Shown piece after piece: positions 1-13,066 of a DNA stretch of 64,000 bases. The stretch is taken from assembly GCA_037389465.1 (NCBI GenBank), contig JAZARR010000078.1, forward strand, positions 434,001 through 498,000. Direction: 5' to 3'. The notes beneath the pieces are model-generated. The model saw nothing but the letters and a program-made list of their open reading frames with translations, was not told where the DNA came from and did no database searches. Positions within the stretch are counted from its first letter, which is position 1, and each line of letters begins with the position of its first letter. The stretch comes from Baylisascaris procyonis (Eukaryota > Nematoda > Chromadorea > Rhabditida > Ascarididae). The translations under genes were made by a program, and so were the position numbers.

Positions 1-3000
1 ATACAATTTGCACTATGCTACTCAAATAGCATTTATCCAGTATGCAAGTTTCCGAGGCAAAAATCAGCTCATGCGAGTGCCACGACGGTTATGCAATGAC
101 TGTTTTAGTAGGAATTAGAAGAAAAGGGTGAAACACACTAGTTTGGTAGGGATAACAAAGGTTGCCATTTGGGGATAACAGTTGTGCGACAGTGAATTAA
201 TGCATTATTGACTTTTGCTAATAACAAGAGCCTATTCGTGAGAGTTACGGTATCAATATCGCAAATTAGGAATTGCTGGAAACTTACGCAAAATTCTCTG
301 GTGGACCGGTGGAGGGCGTCATACTTCCCTGAAAAAATTTTACTAAAGATTATTGGAGAAGATCCTCCATAGTCAAATTAACCGACGCACTTAGTAGAGT
401 CGCTTTGCAAGTAAAACATCTATGAAAAGGCTTATCAAAAGGAATAGAAAAATCAAACGTCACAAAAAGTTTAATTTTATTTGATCCTCCTACTCAAATG
501 CCCAACCTTAACGCATATAAGCAACGTAGAATGAATGCAAATAATGGCACCTTTATTGATCTGTCGCTGTCAAAGTAATAAGCAATAGCTTCTGATTACT
601 GAAGATAGCTTATCATTGAAGCATTAATTTAAGCTTATTGAACGTTTAGTTTAGGGATAGATAGGCTAAAACAACTCGAAGCCGCCCCACCCCCCCCCCC
701 TCTCTTCCCGTTAGGCGCCGTAGGCACATCCGTTAATGCAGCAAAAAACAAACTATATCTCTCAAAGACTGCAATTTTTCACAAATATCGTAATACTATT
801 TCCACTATATTTTATCTCTTATATTCTTCATCACAGATATTAACCAAGTAAATGGAATCATCAGCATCAAAAATATTGCAAAAAGAAGCACAAAAAAACT
901 AGTGCCCTTAAAATTCAATCCCACTCACTGCATAAATACAACAATAAACAACTGGATGTTCTTTCATCCATACAATCAATCGGTTTTTTTAATGCATAAC
1001 AAAAATACCGTTATGCGCGCAATGCTCTATAGAAATTTTTTGTGTGGTGATGGAAAGCTAAATTTCGAGTAGGGAGCGAATTCAAAAACTTTTTCAGAGA
1101 GGGAATTTCACGGCTAAGCAAAAATATATGAAAATATTTTTCTGAAGGTGTCACAGTTGAGTTCTTCAATATACGAGTTTTTTGCCTTTTTTTAAATTTT
1201 TTCTGTGGACACATCTAGAAATTGCAACGATCGCAACATGCGCCGTGACACGTAAAAATTGTTTGCGAAACAACTGATGCTTTAAAATTTTGCAGTAGAC
1301 AAAGTTTCACGCCCAAAATTTGGTGGCAGAATTCGAAAATTTTCGTACTCGATCGCATAACTTCCCAAAATAGCTTAAAGGGAAGAGTAGGTATTTCTCC
1401 GAGACGACTTCCGCAGTCTTCGGCCTTTTTATTGATACTTGTTTCGTTTGCTTTGAAGACGCTGCAAAAATTTTGCAAGTAAATTTAAGGTGTCTAGTGA
1501 GAGAAACATAAGTGTGCAGGTTTAAAGTGAATTAAAGCAATCTAGAAAACTATAAACAGAAAAAGAGTGCAGAATTCTAAAAAAAACACCGTGAAATACG
1601 CATATATCACACAAAATGCCCGCTATAGAAATACATTTGCAGATGGCATAAAAGTAGAAAATTTAAAATCACTCAAACTGATTTAAACAGAATGTAGGTT
1701 TTTTTGTAAGAAACAGGACCGAGTGCATAAATGAAAACGGGCTGAACGGAATGGTGCAATGTACTGAACGGAAGGCTCCATGCATGCGCTCACACAATTT
1801 ACGCAGGATGTGTGCTAACCGACTGGTGCTATCACTGATGCGGAAATGAATTCATCGCCAAGGATTTACTTGAGCACACGGTTAATAAGTTAGGAGAAGA
1901 TGAAAGAGTTGTAAAACTATTGTTTCCTTTTGAAAATATTTACGCCATCGGTGTTGGCCTAATCAATGAATGCTGTCAAAACGCATATCGCGCTATTCGC
2001 CCTGACGCGTTTTTCCACTATTTCAATTGCTGAAGGTAGTAAGCTTTTCCTCAGCAAATAGAAAGAATCTCCTCCATCCAGGGAAGGTAGCAGCATACCT
2101 CTCTTACATCAATTATCGATAAAATAGAAGCTCCTCCTCCAGCATTTCCCTCCTGTCTTTCTCTCTCCCCCCTCCCTCCCCCTCTTTAAGGTTGCGCGGG
2201 AAATTCATCTTGTTATAACAACTTGTGGGGTTTGTGGAAGATTCATCTGTTTGGTAGGTGCCGACTGTTCAGGACGGTTTTGAGCTTGTCGATCAATAGA
2301 AAGAGCGGTCATCGAAATGCTTTTCACTTCTACTTTCTATATTTCCCAGTGGGAAGACTTAAAAGCAAGCACTCGATTATCCACAGCCATAAAACCCGAC
2401 CAAAGTTCTCAAAATGGTCTCTTCTAAGCTTTTGAAAATGCACTGCTGAGGGGGTCTTGTCTTCGAAGAGATTGTCGCATGAGGAACTGCAATCCAGGAT
2501 ATGAAGCTTCTCTTTCAATCTCGGTCCAACTTTCTACGTTCATTCACCTACCGCTCATAGTATTTGGTCAGAAAATCATATTACTGTTGCTTTTCCTATT
2601 AACTGAATAGAACGCTTCACGCTTAGCAATGTTCACTCTTACTTTACGAGTCCCAATCGGGCTTACACACATTATCACTATAAAGACATTAAATGTGTGG
2701 CGCAACGATCACATTGGTTTACTTTTTACCAATTTATCCAGTGCTCGTTTACTTATTTCGTATTGCACGGTTGAAAATGGCTGATCGACTATGCTGTATT
2801 GTACCTCCCCCGAAAATCGGATGTGCCGTATTGTACTATGCCCAGACTACCAAAAATAAGCTACATCGTACTATGTACCATACCAACTTTTTACAAACTG
2901 GCTGAATCTGAATGTTACAGCTTTCACTGCTTATGAATCAGAACCACTTTAAGGGTAATACTTCATAACATGACACTGTAACGCATTTGTAGGTATTTAA

Positions 3001-6000
3001 GAGTAAAAGACCAGACGGAAACAACGAAACACTAGCAAAAAGCAGGAAAAGAAAGTAGCGTATGCACTTCACTAGTCGCTGCAGCAGACTTGCCTAAGGA
3101 ACATGCATCAACGAGATTCCAATAATAGAAAGTTCAAATGTTTCGAATTGTAGGCGGTGATTAGTGTCCCTGGAAAAGTTCCGTCGAGTCAAGCTCGAGA
3201 AAGGAGAAAGGATTATACTGCACCCCTCCTCCCTCCTCCTGCCTACGTGCGTCGGGCATGGAAAGCAGGGTGAAGATGGAATTCTAAAAGCGTGGATTCT
3301 GATTAAGGCTGACTTTGGTCGTAATAATAGGAAGGCAGTCCAAAAATAGCTGCGAATGCACCCTTTTACTTGTTTTCATTGGCCAAAACTCATATTTGCA
3401 GAGGGATCAGTTTGTCCAGATATTTCAACTGGCGACTCATTGTCCCTGCTGGAAAGAAACTTCTATGATGGACACTCAAACCCCTTCCAAGCTGTTGTCA
3501 AAGATATCATCTTCTTCCACCCCATCCCCCCCCCCACACTCTCTGACCTCCCCCAGCCAACAAAATTGCTCCTTTACTGGACCTCACAAGGAATGAAATT
3601 TTTTTAAAAACATTCTAACAAATCAAGAGGATTACATGAAATATGAGCTGACCCTCTTATTCCCACCAACTCTTCTTCCCTTTTCAACTCATTTTTAGTT
3701 GACTCTGCAGTCGTTGATTGCACCGGGATTACATTAAAAGCAGTCTCACTGTTGTACTGGCTAAAATTTTAAGGCTTCATAACTTTGGTTCTAATTTAGT
3801 ATTCGTTATGGAACTTTTTGCAAGGAGTGTTAAGATACGCTTTTGCTCATAGGGCAAGAGGGCATTCCATCAATGTTTGGAATGCTCTCAAAAATTTCAG
3901 AACCCAATAACTTTCGTTGCAACGCAGCAGTGATTCATGAAAGTTGGTCCCGAGAAACAAATTGGAGAAAGCATTTCTTTCCGATGTCAGGCATCATCCC
4001 ACATCCTTTTGGGGGTGGTCTCGGACGCCATTTTTTGTGCGCACTGCGATAAAATACTTTGTACAAAACACATACAATGTCTTTGTACACATACCACTTC
4101 CTCACTTATTTTCTAACTGGCATTGCCTAAGTGTCGTTATTTCGACCCCAAGATTCCATTCGTCTCTTATTGTAAACCACGACTGCTCCTCGAATGAACA
4201 CATTCAGTCGGCACAACGAGCAGAAAAGAGTATCAGGGAAGCGTATAGCATGCGCTTTTGCATTTCATCCCGCTGGACCAAACGTTCGCCCAAATAAACA
4301 CCCACAATGATAAGACGTGATAAACAATGATAAGACGAGTAAGAGACATCCAGTGAAATTGAAGCTTGCCTCGGCAAGTCGGTTGTGGTTATAACTCTTA
4401 TACTACGTCATGAGTCATAAACGTGACAGCAGGTCAAGTATGGTGTATCTCGCAGCTTCAATACTTCATCACTATAGCTCTCGCAAATGAAACTGCCGAA
4501 CAGAACGATGTGCAAATACAGACGCAAAAACATAACGCTGCCACAACACGCTGAAAAACCAACACTGCTAAAGTGACGAGGCAAGGTAAAATAATACCAG
4601 ACAACAACACACAGCATGCAGCGGGTAAATAGAAACAAGTGGAAAGGCGCATCAGGAAGCTTGGTTGAGCGTAAATTTCTTGTAAGACAACCACTGAGGT
4701 CAGCCCTCAAGGAAGCGGAGAGTTATTTCAAAGGGACTAGCACGATACGTGCTTCTGCAATTTCATTTAATAAGCCAACCGATTTGTCCGAATGCCAACA
4801 AATAAAAAAACGTGCGTAGTAATGCATTCACAGCCTAACTGACCAGATCGCTCTTATAAATCTTTAATATATTACTTGATTTTGTGCAATTCTGCAAATT
4901 TGCACATGAAAATCTCAATATGCTCGTGTCTGTATATATTTGTGTTTTCGCCTATCAGGTAGTTCCAACTCGAGAACCACTGAACCGAAAGCTATGAATT
5001 ATGAGGTGGGAAATTAGCTAGGATACGAATGCCTACATCAACTACCACCTCTTACACCACAATTCAAGTTGAGTCATCAACTTCGAAGATTTACAGCCAA
5101 TTAAAATAAAGCACGTTCAACGGTCGAATCTGCTGCATTTCACACCAATCAGATCGCAAAGCATACATAAATGAGTCTTTCTTGGTTAAATTCTCCATTT
5201 ATTTGCGATCCAGCAGCTATATTCGACAGATTATGTGCGACTCCAGTATTTTGGTATTATACACCTGCCTTCAAAGTTGACGAATAACTCGAAAGATTCT
5301 AAAGCTGACACAAGAAATTGTGCTGTTCTGGCGAAACTTAGCTATACCTATAGTGTTCATTATGCTCATCAAACTTCGATGGGTAATTTTTGAGTCGAAA
5401 CTACTTGAACAGACAAATACGAAGAAATATCGTTCATATGCACAGACATGAGGTCATCTTGACCACCTACTTTAGAGGTGCAACGTTGAAAGACGCACAA
5501 AAATAACGAGCAGTGCTTAATAAAGGTTTTCTATGCGAGCGACTACCTGTGCAGACTTTAGGTAAAAATCGTTTGCATTCTGAACTACAACATTCATAAC
5601 ATAAAACCCATTTGCTAATTCTGTAGCACTTTCAAATGTCAATAAAGAGTTCCCTCCTCCTTCTCCCCTCACATGTTCCCTGCAAGCATTCTTCAAATAT
5701 AGGCCTCCCCCATTTTTCACATTAGGTTCGCGCTGAAGTTTGTGAGCAGCTCAGGTCTTTGCCTACCTCAAGTCTATTTTGGAAAGTTGCAAATTCATAG
5801 GTTCAACATCACTACTCAGAATTAAATGAACATAAAAACAATAAGTAACAATAAACGATAATACACACGCAATGGGATGCAACATACACGCAAAACAGCA
5901 CAACGTAAATAATGAGCATTGATGACTAACGCGTAGTGAAAGAATTGCAGTATGATCGAGATGCGGGCATGTCATGGCCAGAGTAATTGAGCGGGGTGTT

Positions 6001-6718
6001 TGCAGTGAATGGCAAAACGTTGATCTTGAGCGGGCACAACCGAAAACAAGTACTCAACACATTTTCACGAAACACTGCATTCGCGATCGATAATGAACTC
6101 ATTTTCAATGCTGCTCGAGCTTGAGGTTAATCACCTACGAGGTATTCAGGTAATCGCTGAAAGTGGATTATTTGAACTGCTGACAAGTAGTAACTTTGAA
6201 AGTTATCTGCTAAGCTGCTGACAACATTTTAAAATAAGAATCGAATTGTTAAGCAGTTTGCAAGAAAACACTATCACATCACCTAAAACGCCGACGATTT
6301 CTCTAAAAAATAAGTGCAGTTGACATGATATACGCTTTTTCATTCTCCTCTCCTACTCAACGAGCTTGATGAATTTAACTAATCACCGGCATTAACTTAT
6401 AAGAGATCCATTTTCCTGTAATCCGATGGTGCAGAACGAAGAGCCCAATGGTGTATTTTTCTACCTCCCAATCTCTATATCTTCTTTCATAGCTGATGGA
6501 TCAACGGAATTAAGGTTCACGAAGTTGTTCTACGTTTTCCATCATACCCACCAAGTTTCACACATACAGACGCGTGTAGAAAGACAAACAGATACGGACA
6601 TAACAGACAAACACCGATACGAGCAGATACACACAAACACTGGCATGAAGACATGTATAAGAGGACACAGGTGCACAGACTTACAAGAACACGCATACTA
6701 CGCATACACCACGCATGC
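1..6718. other. Intergenic, no gene seen
   Basis: This stretch is AT-rich and has no open frame with a recognisable protein family or a chain of splice-compatible exons on either strand. It holds a C-homopolymer at about 690-700 and a C-rich tract at about 3519-3538. There is also a 14-base direct repeat at a 20-base period near 4303-4337. The short ORFs here lack family similarity and appear to be chance frames. Confidence 0.6.
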
Positions 6719-6843
6719 GCAACACACACAAACACACACACACACACACACATACACGCACACACACACACTACAGACACACATCACACACACACACACA
6801 CCACACACACGCACACACACACACACCACACACACGCACCACA

Positions 6844-6874
<31 letters not shown>

Positions 6875-7015
6875 CCACACACACATCACATACACACACA
6901 CCACACACACACCACACACACACCACACACACACACACACCACACACATACCATACACACACACCACACACACACACCACACACACACCCCACACACTCC
7001 ACACACACGCACGCA
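6719..7015. repeat. (CA)n microsatellite with ACACACC interruptions
   Basis: About 300 bases of nearly pure CA dinucleotide. In the second half it is broken into a higher-order pattern by doubled C (CACACC) every 6 to 16 bases. Long frames on both strands here, His/Thr-rich on plus and Cys/Val-rich on minus, come only from the repeat and are not genes. Confidence 0.97.
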
Positions 7016-9985
7016 TGCATACATGGACACACATAGTCTGTGGGATTTCTTAGTAGTGAGGTTGTTTTGTTTCTTTTTCGAATATTGAAGCATCCGGTAG
7101 TGCTGTAGACTAGACAACAAAAAAGCATCGACAGATGTAAATAATGCAGTTCGAGCCGTGGTGCGTAGAATCACTTCAGTTTAAGGCAATATCCCGCTTG
7201 TGACGCGCATAGCTCGCTTGCTTCTTTAAGATACAGTTGTTATATGAATTTTGTGATAGAATTCATTAACTCCATCGTTTGTAAGTGCCTTCTTTCCTGT
7301 TTTGTATGGAAAAACGTTTTCACTTAGCTTGAATCGATGTGCCTCATACTGATTTCTGATTTGTCTAAACAATAGACGGTGTTTTTTGCCTTGTCGCCAT
7401 GTCGACGTTTTGAAAAACTGGCTTCACTTTTTTGTGCGTTAATTTTTCATCTGAAATATTTGAGATCGTTTAAAAATTTCTGCAAAAATCCAATCCTTTT
7501 AAACCCTTAAGATTTTTCAAAAAGAGAATCTAATTGCCTAAATCGAAAATCAAATTTTGACAAAGATTCGAACAGATTAAGCCACCAACAGCTGTTTTTG
7601 AGTAGAAATGAATAGAATTGTTCAAATCGTTGAAGGGACTTTAACGAGAAAAATCAACTGCTTAAACTTCCCGAAATTTTGTGAAAAACGCAAGCATAAG
7701 GTGCAAATATAAGAAATAAGAGGGAAAAAAGGGAAAAAAACACTGAAAAATGTGGCATCAGTAGAAATACGTAAAAGAGACCGCAGAGAACAAAAGGACC
7801 TAAAGTTCTGATGTAAGCAAGCATTTACTAATGTTTTTCGCTTTTTTCGCTCGCATCAAGGTCTTTGTGAAGCACCCATATACAAGCTGTCTTCCTTAAA
7901 ACCATGTTATTACGGGAGGGAGATGGAGAGGCTCACTAGTACTCCCGGTAATTTCGAGAAGCTACGGTAAAAAAATTCCTAAAAAGAACTGAAAACTCCT
8001 GCTATTTCGAAGAAACATCATCTTAGGGCATAAAATTTCATTGTCTTTGAGACTTTTTTTGAGTTAAATCGAAGTTCATTCATGACTTAATCATGTAGGA
8101 CCATTTCTAGCACATCCAAATCTCAGCCGCATTATTTGAGCACCTCCGTAATTACAGAAAAAGTAAAAGGCCGCAAACTTTCGCTAAGAGCAATAAGTTG
8201 CGAATTTTGGGAAACAACGATTTCTCCTATGTTCAGGTGAGCAATATTCAACAGCAACGTTTTCCGAAAATTGAAGCAGGAAAGAAAGAAAAGTGCGCCT
8301 AGCTGTGCTCTGAAAGCGATTTTTGATGGCGTCCACAGGATCAGAGAACTGTTCGTTTCCAGTTTTGGAACAATTAAATAATGAAGAGTTCTTCGTTGGA
8401 ATGCTTTTGTAGTGCGGTGTCAGCAACTCGAGACTATCACTCCTGAATCGAAAAGCTTAGGTAAGCGGGAAAAATCCGGAAATTTACACCTACGAACCCA
8501 CAGATGATTTCGCATGTTGCACTGTATCAGATTAAAGCCGTCAAAGTTCTGGAGATGCAAGTTAGAAAATGTGTGGCCTATTAGGATATGGGATTTCATT
8601 ACAGCTAATAGTGATTCCAGCAAAAAAATTCTAGACAAAAGCAATAGAAGATAACAAAGGTAGAGCAAGCAGCAGAAAAAATTTACCCAAAAACTGCGGT
8701 TGCCACTTGACCGCATCTTCTCCGATGTTTCTCACCTAGTTCCCCTTTTGAACAAACTTTCGGAAGCTTCGGCTGCTAGCTTTAGTTTCCGCGTGATGGC
8801 CTTTGACCGCGAAAAGCGCCTGATAACATTCGCTTTTGGCATTTAACTGTTAAATGCATCTGCCAATATCTCCCTGGTGGTCTCTGCTATGAATTCAGCA
8901 TTGCCAAACATACTAACATTTGTTTAGCGAACACATCAACATTACCGAAAAGCATGATGTTTTTAACGCAGATGTTATTCATTCTTTTCCCTAGTCAGAA
9001 AAACAAATCTCTACCAAACAAATAATATGCGCATAGCAGAAATTTTTATGCAAAAGGTTCGTCGCAAAAAATAGATAGTGTGCGAGGAAAAAAGGTATGT
9101 TCCCTTTCACGATGGTATAGGAGAGTTCAGTGATGCTTCCAAAGGCAATCGCGTGCAACGTCTGTCTACTCGGTCGCTTTTCTACGAGTTGTTGATTTTC
9201 ACTGAGAACGACTAGTGAACGACTAGCGTCCCAGCAATCTGCCGATTTTTACTTAGGTGCCGCATTGAATTTAGTACTTTCCTGGGATTTCGCAAAGAAG
9301 CATTAAGAAGAATGCTGGTCTGAATGTCCTGATCTTCTTTGGTAGGTCTACCACTGTCCCAATCTCCGGGAAAGGGTCAGGAAAGTCTTCCATCAATTCA
9401 ACAGCAGTAAATACCTTGCTACCTCTTTAGCCAACCCTAGCAAAAACACTTCTGACTGTGTTATCGTAAACAAATATGAGGGTGACGTGACTTTTCTTCA
9501 ACAGGTTGAAAAACAGTGGCATATGAAACTTCAGGTTACAAATATTTTCACAAAAAAGTATCGACACCGTCAACTGCAAGGATTTCAAGGGACGAGGCAT
9601 TCAACTTCTACAGGAGGTGCGCCACACCATGTTCGATTTTTTGTGCAGAAATTAACCAACCAACGACGCGCGAAGGCAACCAATGCGCTTCGACAGCAAT
9701 GAGCCAGTTCTAAAGAACTAGCCCCTATCTCCAACGGCTCATGACATATTACAGTTCACTTTGAACGCCCTCAACTACTGGACGAGTGTAACCTATACCT
9801 CAATTGGTATTATCGACAGATGCAAAATGTCTCAGAGGCTCCTGTACGGGTGCTTCAGTTTCAAGTACCGTCGATTTTGAGAAGCACGATTAGACAAAGT
9901 ACTTTGACTAAATTTTAAGTTCGTTGCTCTGGATTTCTTACGAGGCGGGTTTGGAGAACCGTAACAATTAAAAACTTGATGTAGA
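7016..9985. other. Intergenic, no gene seen
   Basis: AT-rich spacer with only short unsupported frames. A hydrophobic minus-strand frame at 8420-8716 has no family similarity that I recognise and no supporting splice context. Confidence 0.55.
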
Positions 9986-10320
9986 ATATTTTTGAAAAAT
10001 TTCGCTTTACTTCGCTCGCCTAGGCTCACTCAGCAGTTTTCGAAAAAGGCGATAATCAGATTTTCTGTAGGGTATTCCTAACATTTCAACAACAAATCGG
10101 TTTGCTTTGCTCATATAATTTATGGAATGCATGTAACAAATAATAACGATAACTAGGAGGGGCATCCGTAACGCAACAAAGAAATTTCCGACCGCTTCGC
10201 TTATCCACGCTCATAGCATATGTCGTATAATTCAAGCTGATCAAGTTTTCGGGTGCGCAGTATTTCAAGAAATACTTCGATTTGCTTCGCTCACCAAATT
10301 TTGCCGATCTCGTGCTAGAA
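9985..10320 (-). repeat. Degenerate dispersed repeat, three imperfect copies
   Basis: Read on the minus strand, three segments share a core close to AGCGAAGC followed by a T-rich AAATTTTTC-like stretch. They lie near 9990-10030, 10170-10205 and 10255-10310. Spacing is irregular (roughly 180 and 90 bases), so this is a small cluster of a dispersed repeat rather than a satellite. The outer two copies also encode a similar short peptide (Gly-Glu-Arg-Ser-Lys), which creates two look-alike ORFs that I take to be repeat-derived. Confidence 0.5.
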
Positions 10321-11351
10321 TCTTCTGCAGTCAGTATCATGAAAGGCATCAACATTGCGTTGAAGATTTTGGCTCCTTTCACGTGACAATTTCTTCAGAA
10401 CTTTCCACTTGTTTTATTCCTCCTATCTGCGAAATCTTCGGCTCACATGGCTCATACAAAAATGTTATGCATCCTCGGAACTCCTTGGCTCGTTTTACTC
10501 CGCATAATATTATGTTTACAAGATATCTTCAGCTTTCAACTTTTTCAGCTCACATCGCCCATCCTATCATCAAAAAATTATCGTTCATCAAACAGCGAGA
10601 ACTGTGTATTCAATTATTAGGACGTAATTTTGCTGCATATTTCACGACACTGATATATGATGTCGATATAATTCAGAGAGGTAAGCGTTTACACATTGCA
10701 CTGCAGCAAAATGGATGGTTCGGAGAGTTACTCTTTGCCACCATAAGTAACGACCGTAGCAAATAGTCGTTCTACGATTGTCGCTAATATTTGCATCATA
10801 GAACACTCGCAGCTTTTTCTTCTTTTCGTTACATATTGGTTGATGTGGAATATAATGCGGGAGGTCCTGAGAGAACGAGCTCCTACTGCTCATCAAATAA
10901 TCTCAGCATCCAACTGCAACAAAAGCTTTCATAGTCGGTGAAGTTATGGGAACAAAGCCAGAACATGATCAGTGAGTTCAGACGCCCAACACATAATCTG
11001 CAATTAATGATAAAATGAGGTTGTTCAATCTCGCAGGGCCAATTTATATTGTGGCGACAGAATGGAACTCGTCGGATGAACTATTGGACCAATGCAAATC
11101 CATGCTTTCTTCCTCCAGCAATTCGCCCTGCCTGTTGATGTCATTGTCGCAAATAAATGCGGCAAAAATAAAACGCGGCGGCAGCGAGGGCTAAGCGTGG
11201 GATAGCTCCGAAACAATGAAGGGCTCACGGGCCCTTGTAGACGCTAGAAAAAGGAAGCCACTTACAAAAGGGCTCCACACTAAGGGAGACAAAGGAAAAA
11301 GCATGAGATGACGAGTTAAATACAGTTATCTGGAATGACAACAAGGGGAGG

Positions 11352-11441
11352 AAACATAGAATCTTCTCACAACAATGTGGCGATTCTATGTTTTCATTCC
11401 CATCAAATCTCCAGCGAAATCTTCTCAGTTATTTCGCTGGA
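11352..11441. repeat. Two adjacent hairpins with a shared loop start
   Basis: Hairpin 1 has 12-base perfect arms at 11352-11363 and 11382-11393 with an 18-base loop. Hairpin 2 has 11-base perfect arms at 11410-11420 and 11431-11441 with a 10-base loop. In both, the left arm runs into the same sequence AATCTTCTCA. The shared motif suggests an ancestral duplication or a small palindromic element. Function is unknown. Confidence 0.6.
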
Positions 11442-12826
11442 ATTTTGTTGACTTTCGCACTTTACGCGACAGTCATGTTCAAACGTCAAATGATCAGGAG
11501 TCTGAACTCTGGCTTGTCTGAAAGTCTGAACAAATGGCCTCTTTGAGCTGAGAACTGCAGATTAGACGAAAGCTGTATGCAGCTGTGATTTGAGGTGCAA
11601 ACGATCTGATTCATGGCAACAGACATCAATTAGCGGCCCAAAACCGCAATCGTATAGAGTAAAGACGGAGTCTAAGTGGTGGAGGATGTGCGAGATCACT
11701 ACAGGCATGAAACGCAACTCAATCAGCAGGCCGGGATTGTCGCTGGAAGCTTCTTTTAGGCTTGCGGCTCCAAAGTAGGCCGGTCCTTTTCAAAAACTCT
11801 CCTGTTATTATAGAGACAGAAAGAGCTAACGTTGGCTGATGATTGTGAGGGGTTTCAACTGGTGGTTAATGATAAAGAAAGGACGGCCATTGATGTCGGT
11901 AGCCGGCAACTGAGCTGACTGATCGTTAGCAGTCTAATGACGGTAATTTTTTGCCCTCTGGCACTGAGTGGACGACATTTGCCCTCTCATTTTATATGAG
12001 TTTTATCGGGTATGATCGTGTGGTGAAATGGGATGCCTCTTGGCACTTCTTAACGCTTTGGTTGCCATTGTTCGAGCCACCATTTGCTTTTTGAATCATC
12101 GCTTTGAGACATTTCAACTGTTACCACTTTATTTGGATCACTATCCTGCTGAACAATTCATCGCTTTTTGCAACTTGAACAATCAAAGCTGCGCGTCTTG
12201 GAGCAGTTTCCATAGTGCATGTTAGTCGTATTTATATGGAACTTTATTGAAAGAAGGGGTATTTTAAGCTGCGAAAAAACAATAAAAAATCAGTCCAGTT
12301 AAAGCTTTGATACTCGAATGAGAAAAACACCCTTCCGAAGAATTTATCATACGAAAACTTATTCCGGTTTTGTTTAGTGAAAAAAATAAAAAGCAAAAAA
12401 ATTTGAAATAAAAAAAATAGATGTTGTGGAAAGAATCAGCAAAACTTCGGCGGTTATCATTTCATAAGGGCAATAAAAGAACTATGCATGAAATGAACAA
12501 GTTTGCAATCAACACCATTGGCCGCATTGTGTTGGGGGTCATTGCTATTTTTTCATGTTCTTTACAAACGAGCATGCTATACAATCCACAGTAAACACGG
12601 AACAAAAGTGCAGCAATACATTTGCTCAAAGGAAGTAACAGAAAAGAACGCAGTAAACGGTCCAAACTGCTAAAATTGTATGAGGGATGTGAGTTTCGAG
12701 CTGATACTAGCTCGTGAATGCCACAATTGATATTTCATCTCAATTTTTTGAGGCCAAGTGTCATACAATTGAACAATCGAGCAGTACAAGTACAAAAACC
12801 TTTATGTACATTTACAAACAAATTTT

Positions 12827-13066
12827 TTAGCTCCGCTGTTCACAAACTTCCAGTGTAACATTAATAGCCATGAAGCGTTTCCATATCTTTAGAGATATCC
12901 CACAATCGACATCTGGTGCTAAGATGCGCCCGTTAACACAAATGACATCGGCTATACTACCCCCTTTTTTAATAACAAAGCATCCACTCCTGAATGAACC
13001 TATTTCGGATGGGCAGTCACCCAAGCAGCAATAGTGAAACCGCACTCTTAGACACGAACCATCCAC
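12827..13066 (-). CDS. Doubtful Cys-rich exon-like ORF
   Basis: An open frame of about 79 codons beginning with GTG, so it could only be an internal exon or chance. It contains several cysteines, including a Cys-x3-Cys pair near the start and a stretch VICVNGRILAPDVDC, faintly like the end of a thrombospondin type 1 repeat. No partner exons with matching splice sites were found nearby. I do not assign a function; it may well be non-coding. Confidence 0.15.
   Translation of the reverse strand: MDGSCLRVRFHYCCLGDCPSEIGSFRSGCFVIKKGGSIADVICVNGRILAPDVDCGISLKIWKRFMAINVTLEVCEQRS

Noticed and set aside
6426..7174. Long His/Thr-rich (plus) and Cys/Val-rich (minus) frames up to 220 codons
   Set aside because: They exist only because CA repeats have no stops in several frames; the non-repeat ends have no similarity to anything.
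9487..9713. Two overlapping plus-strand frames as a small gene
   Set aside because: Neither has similarity, and the overlapping frames with low-complexity ends look like chance.
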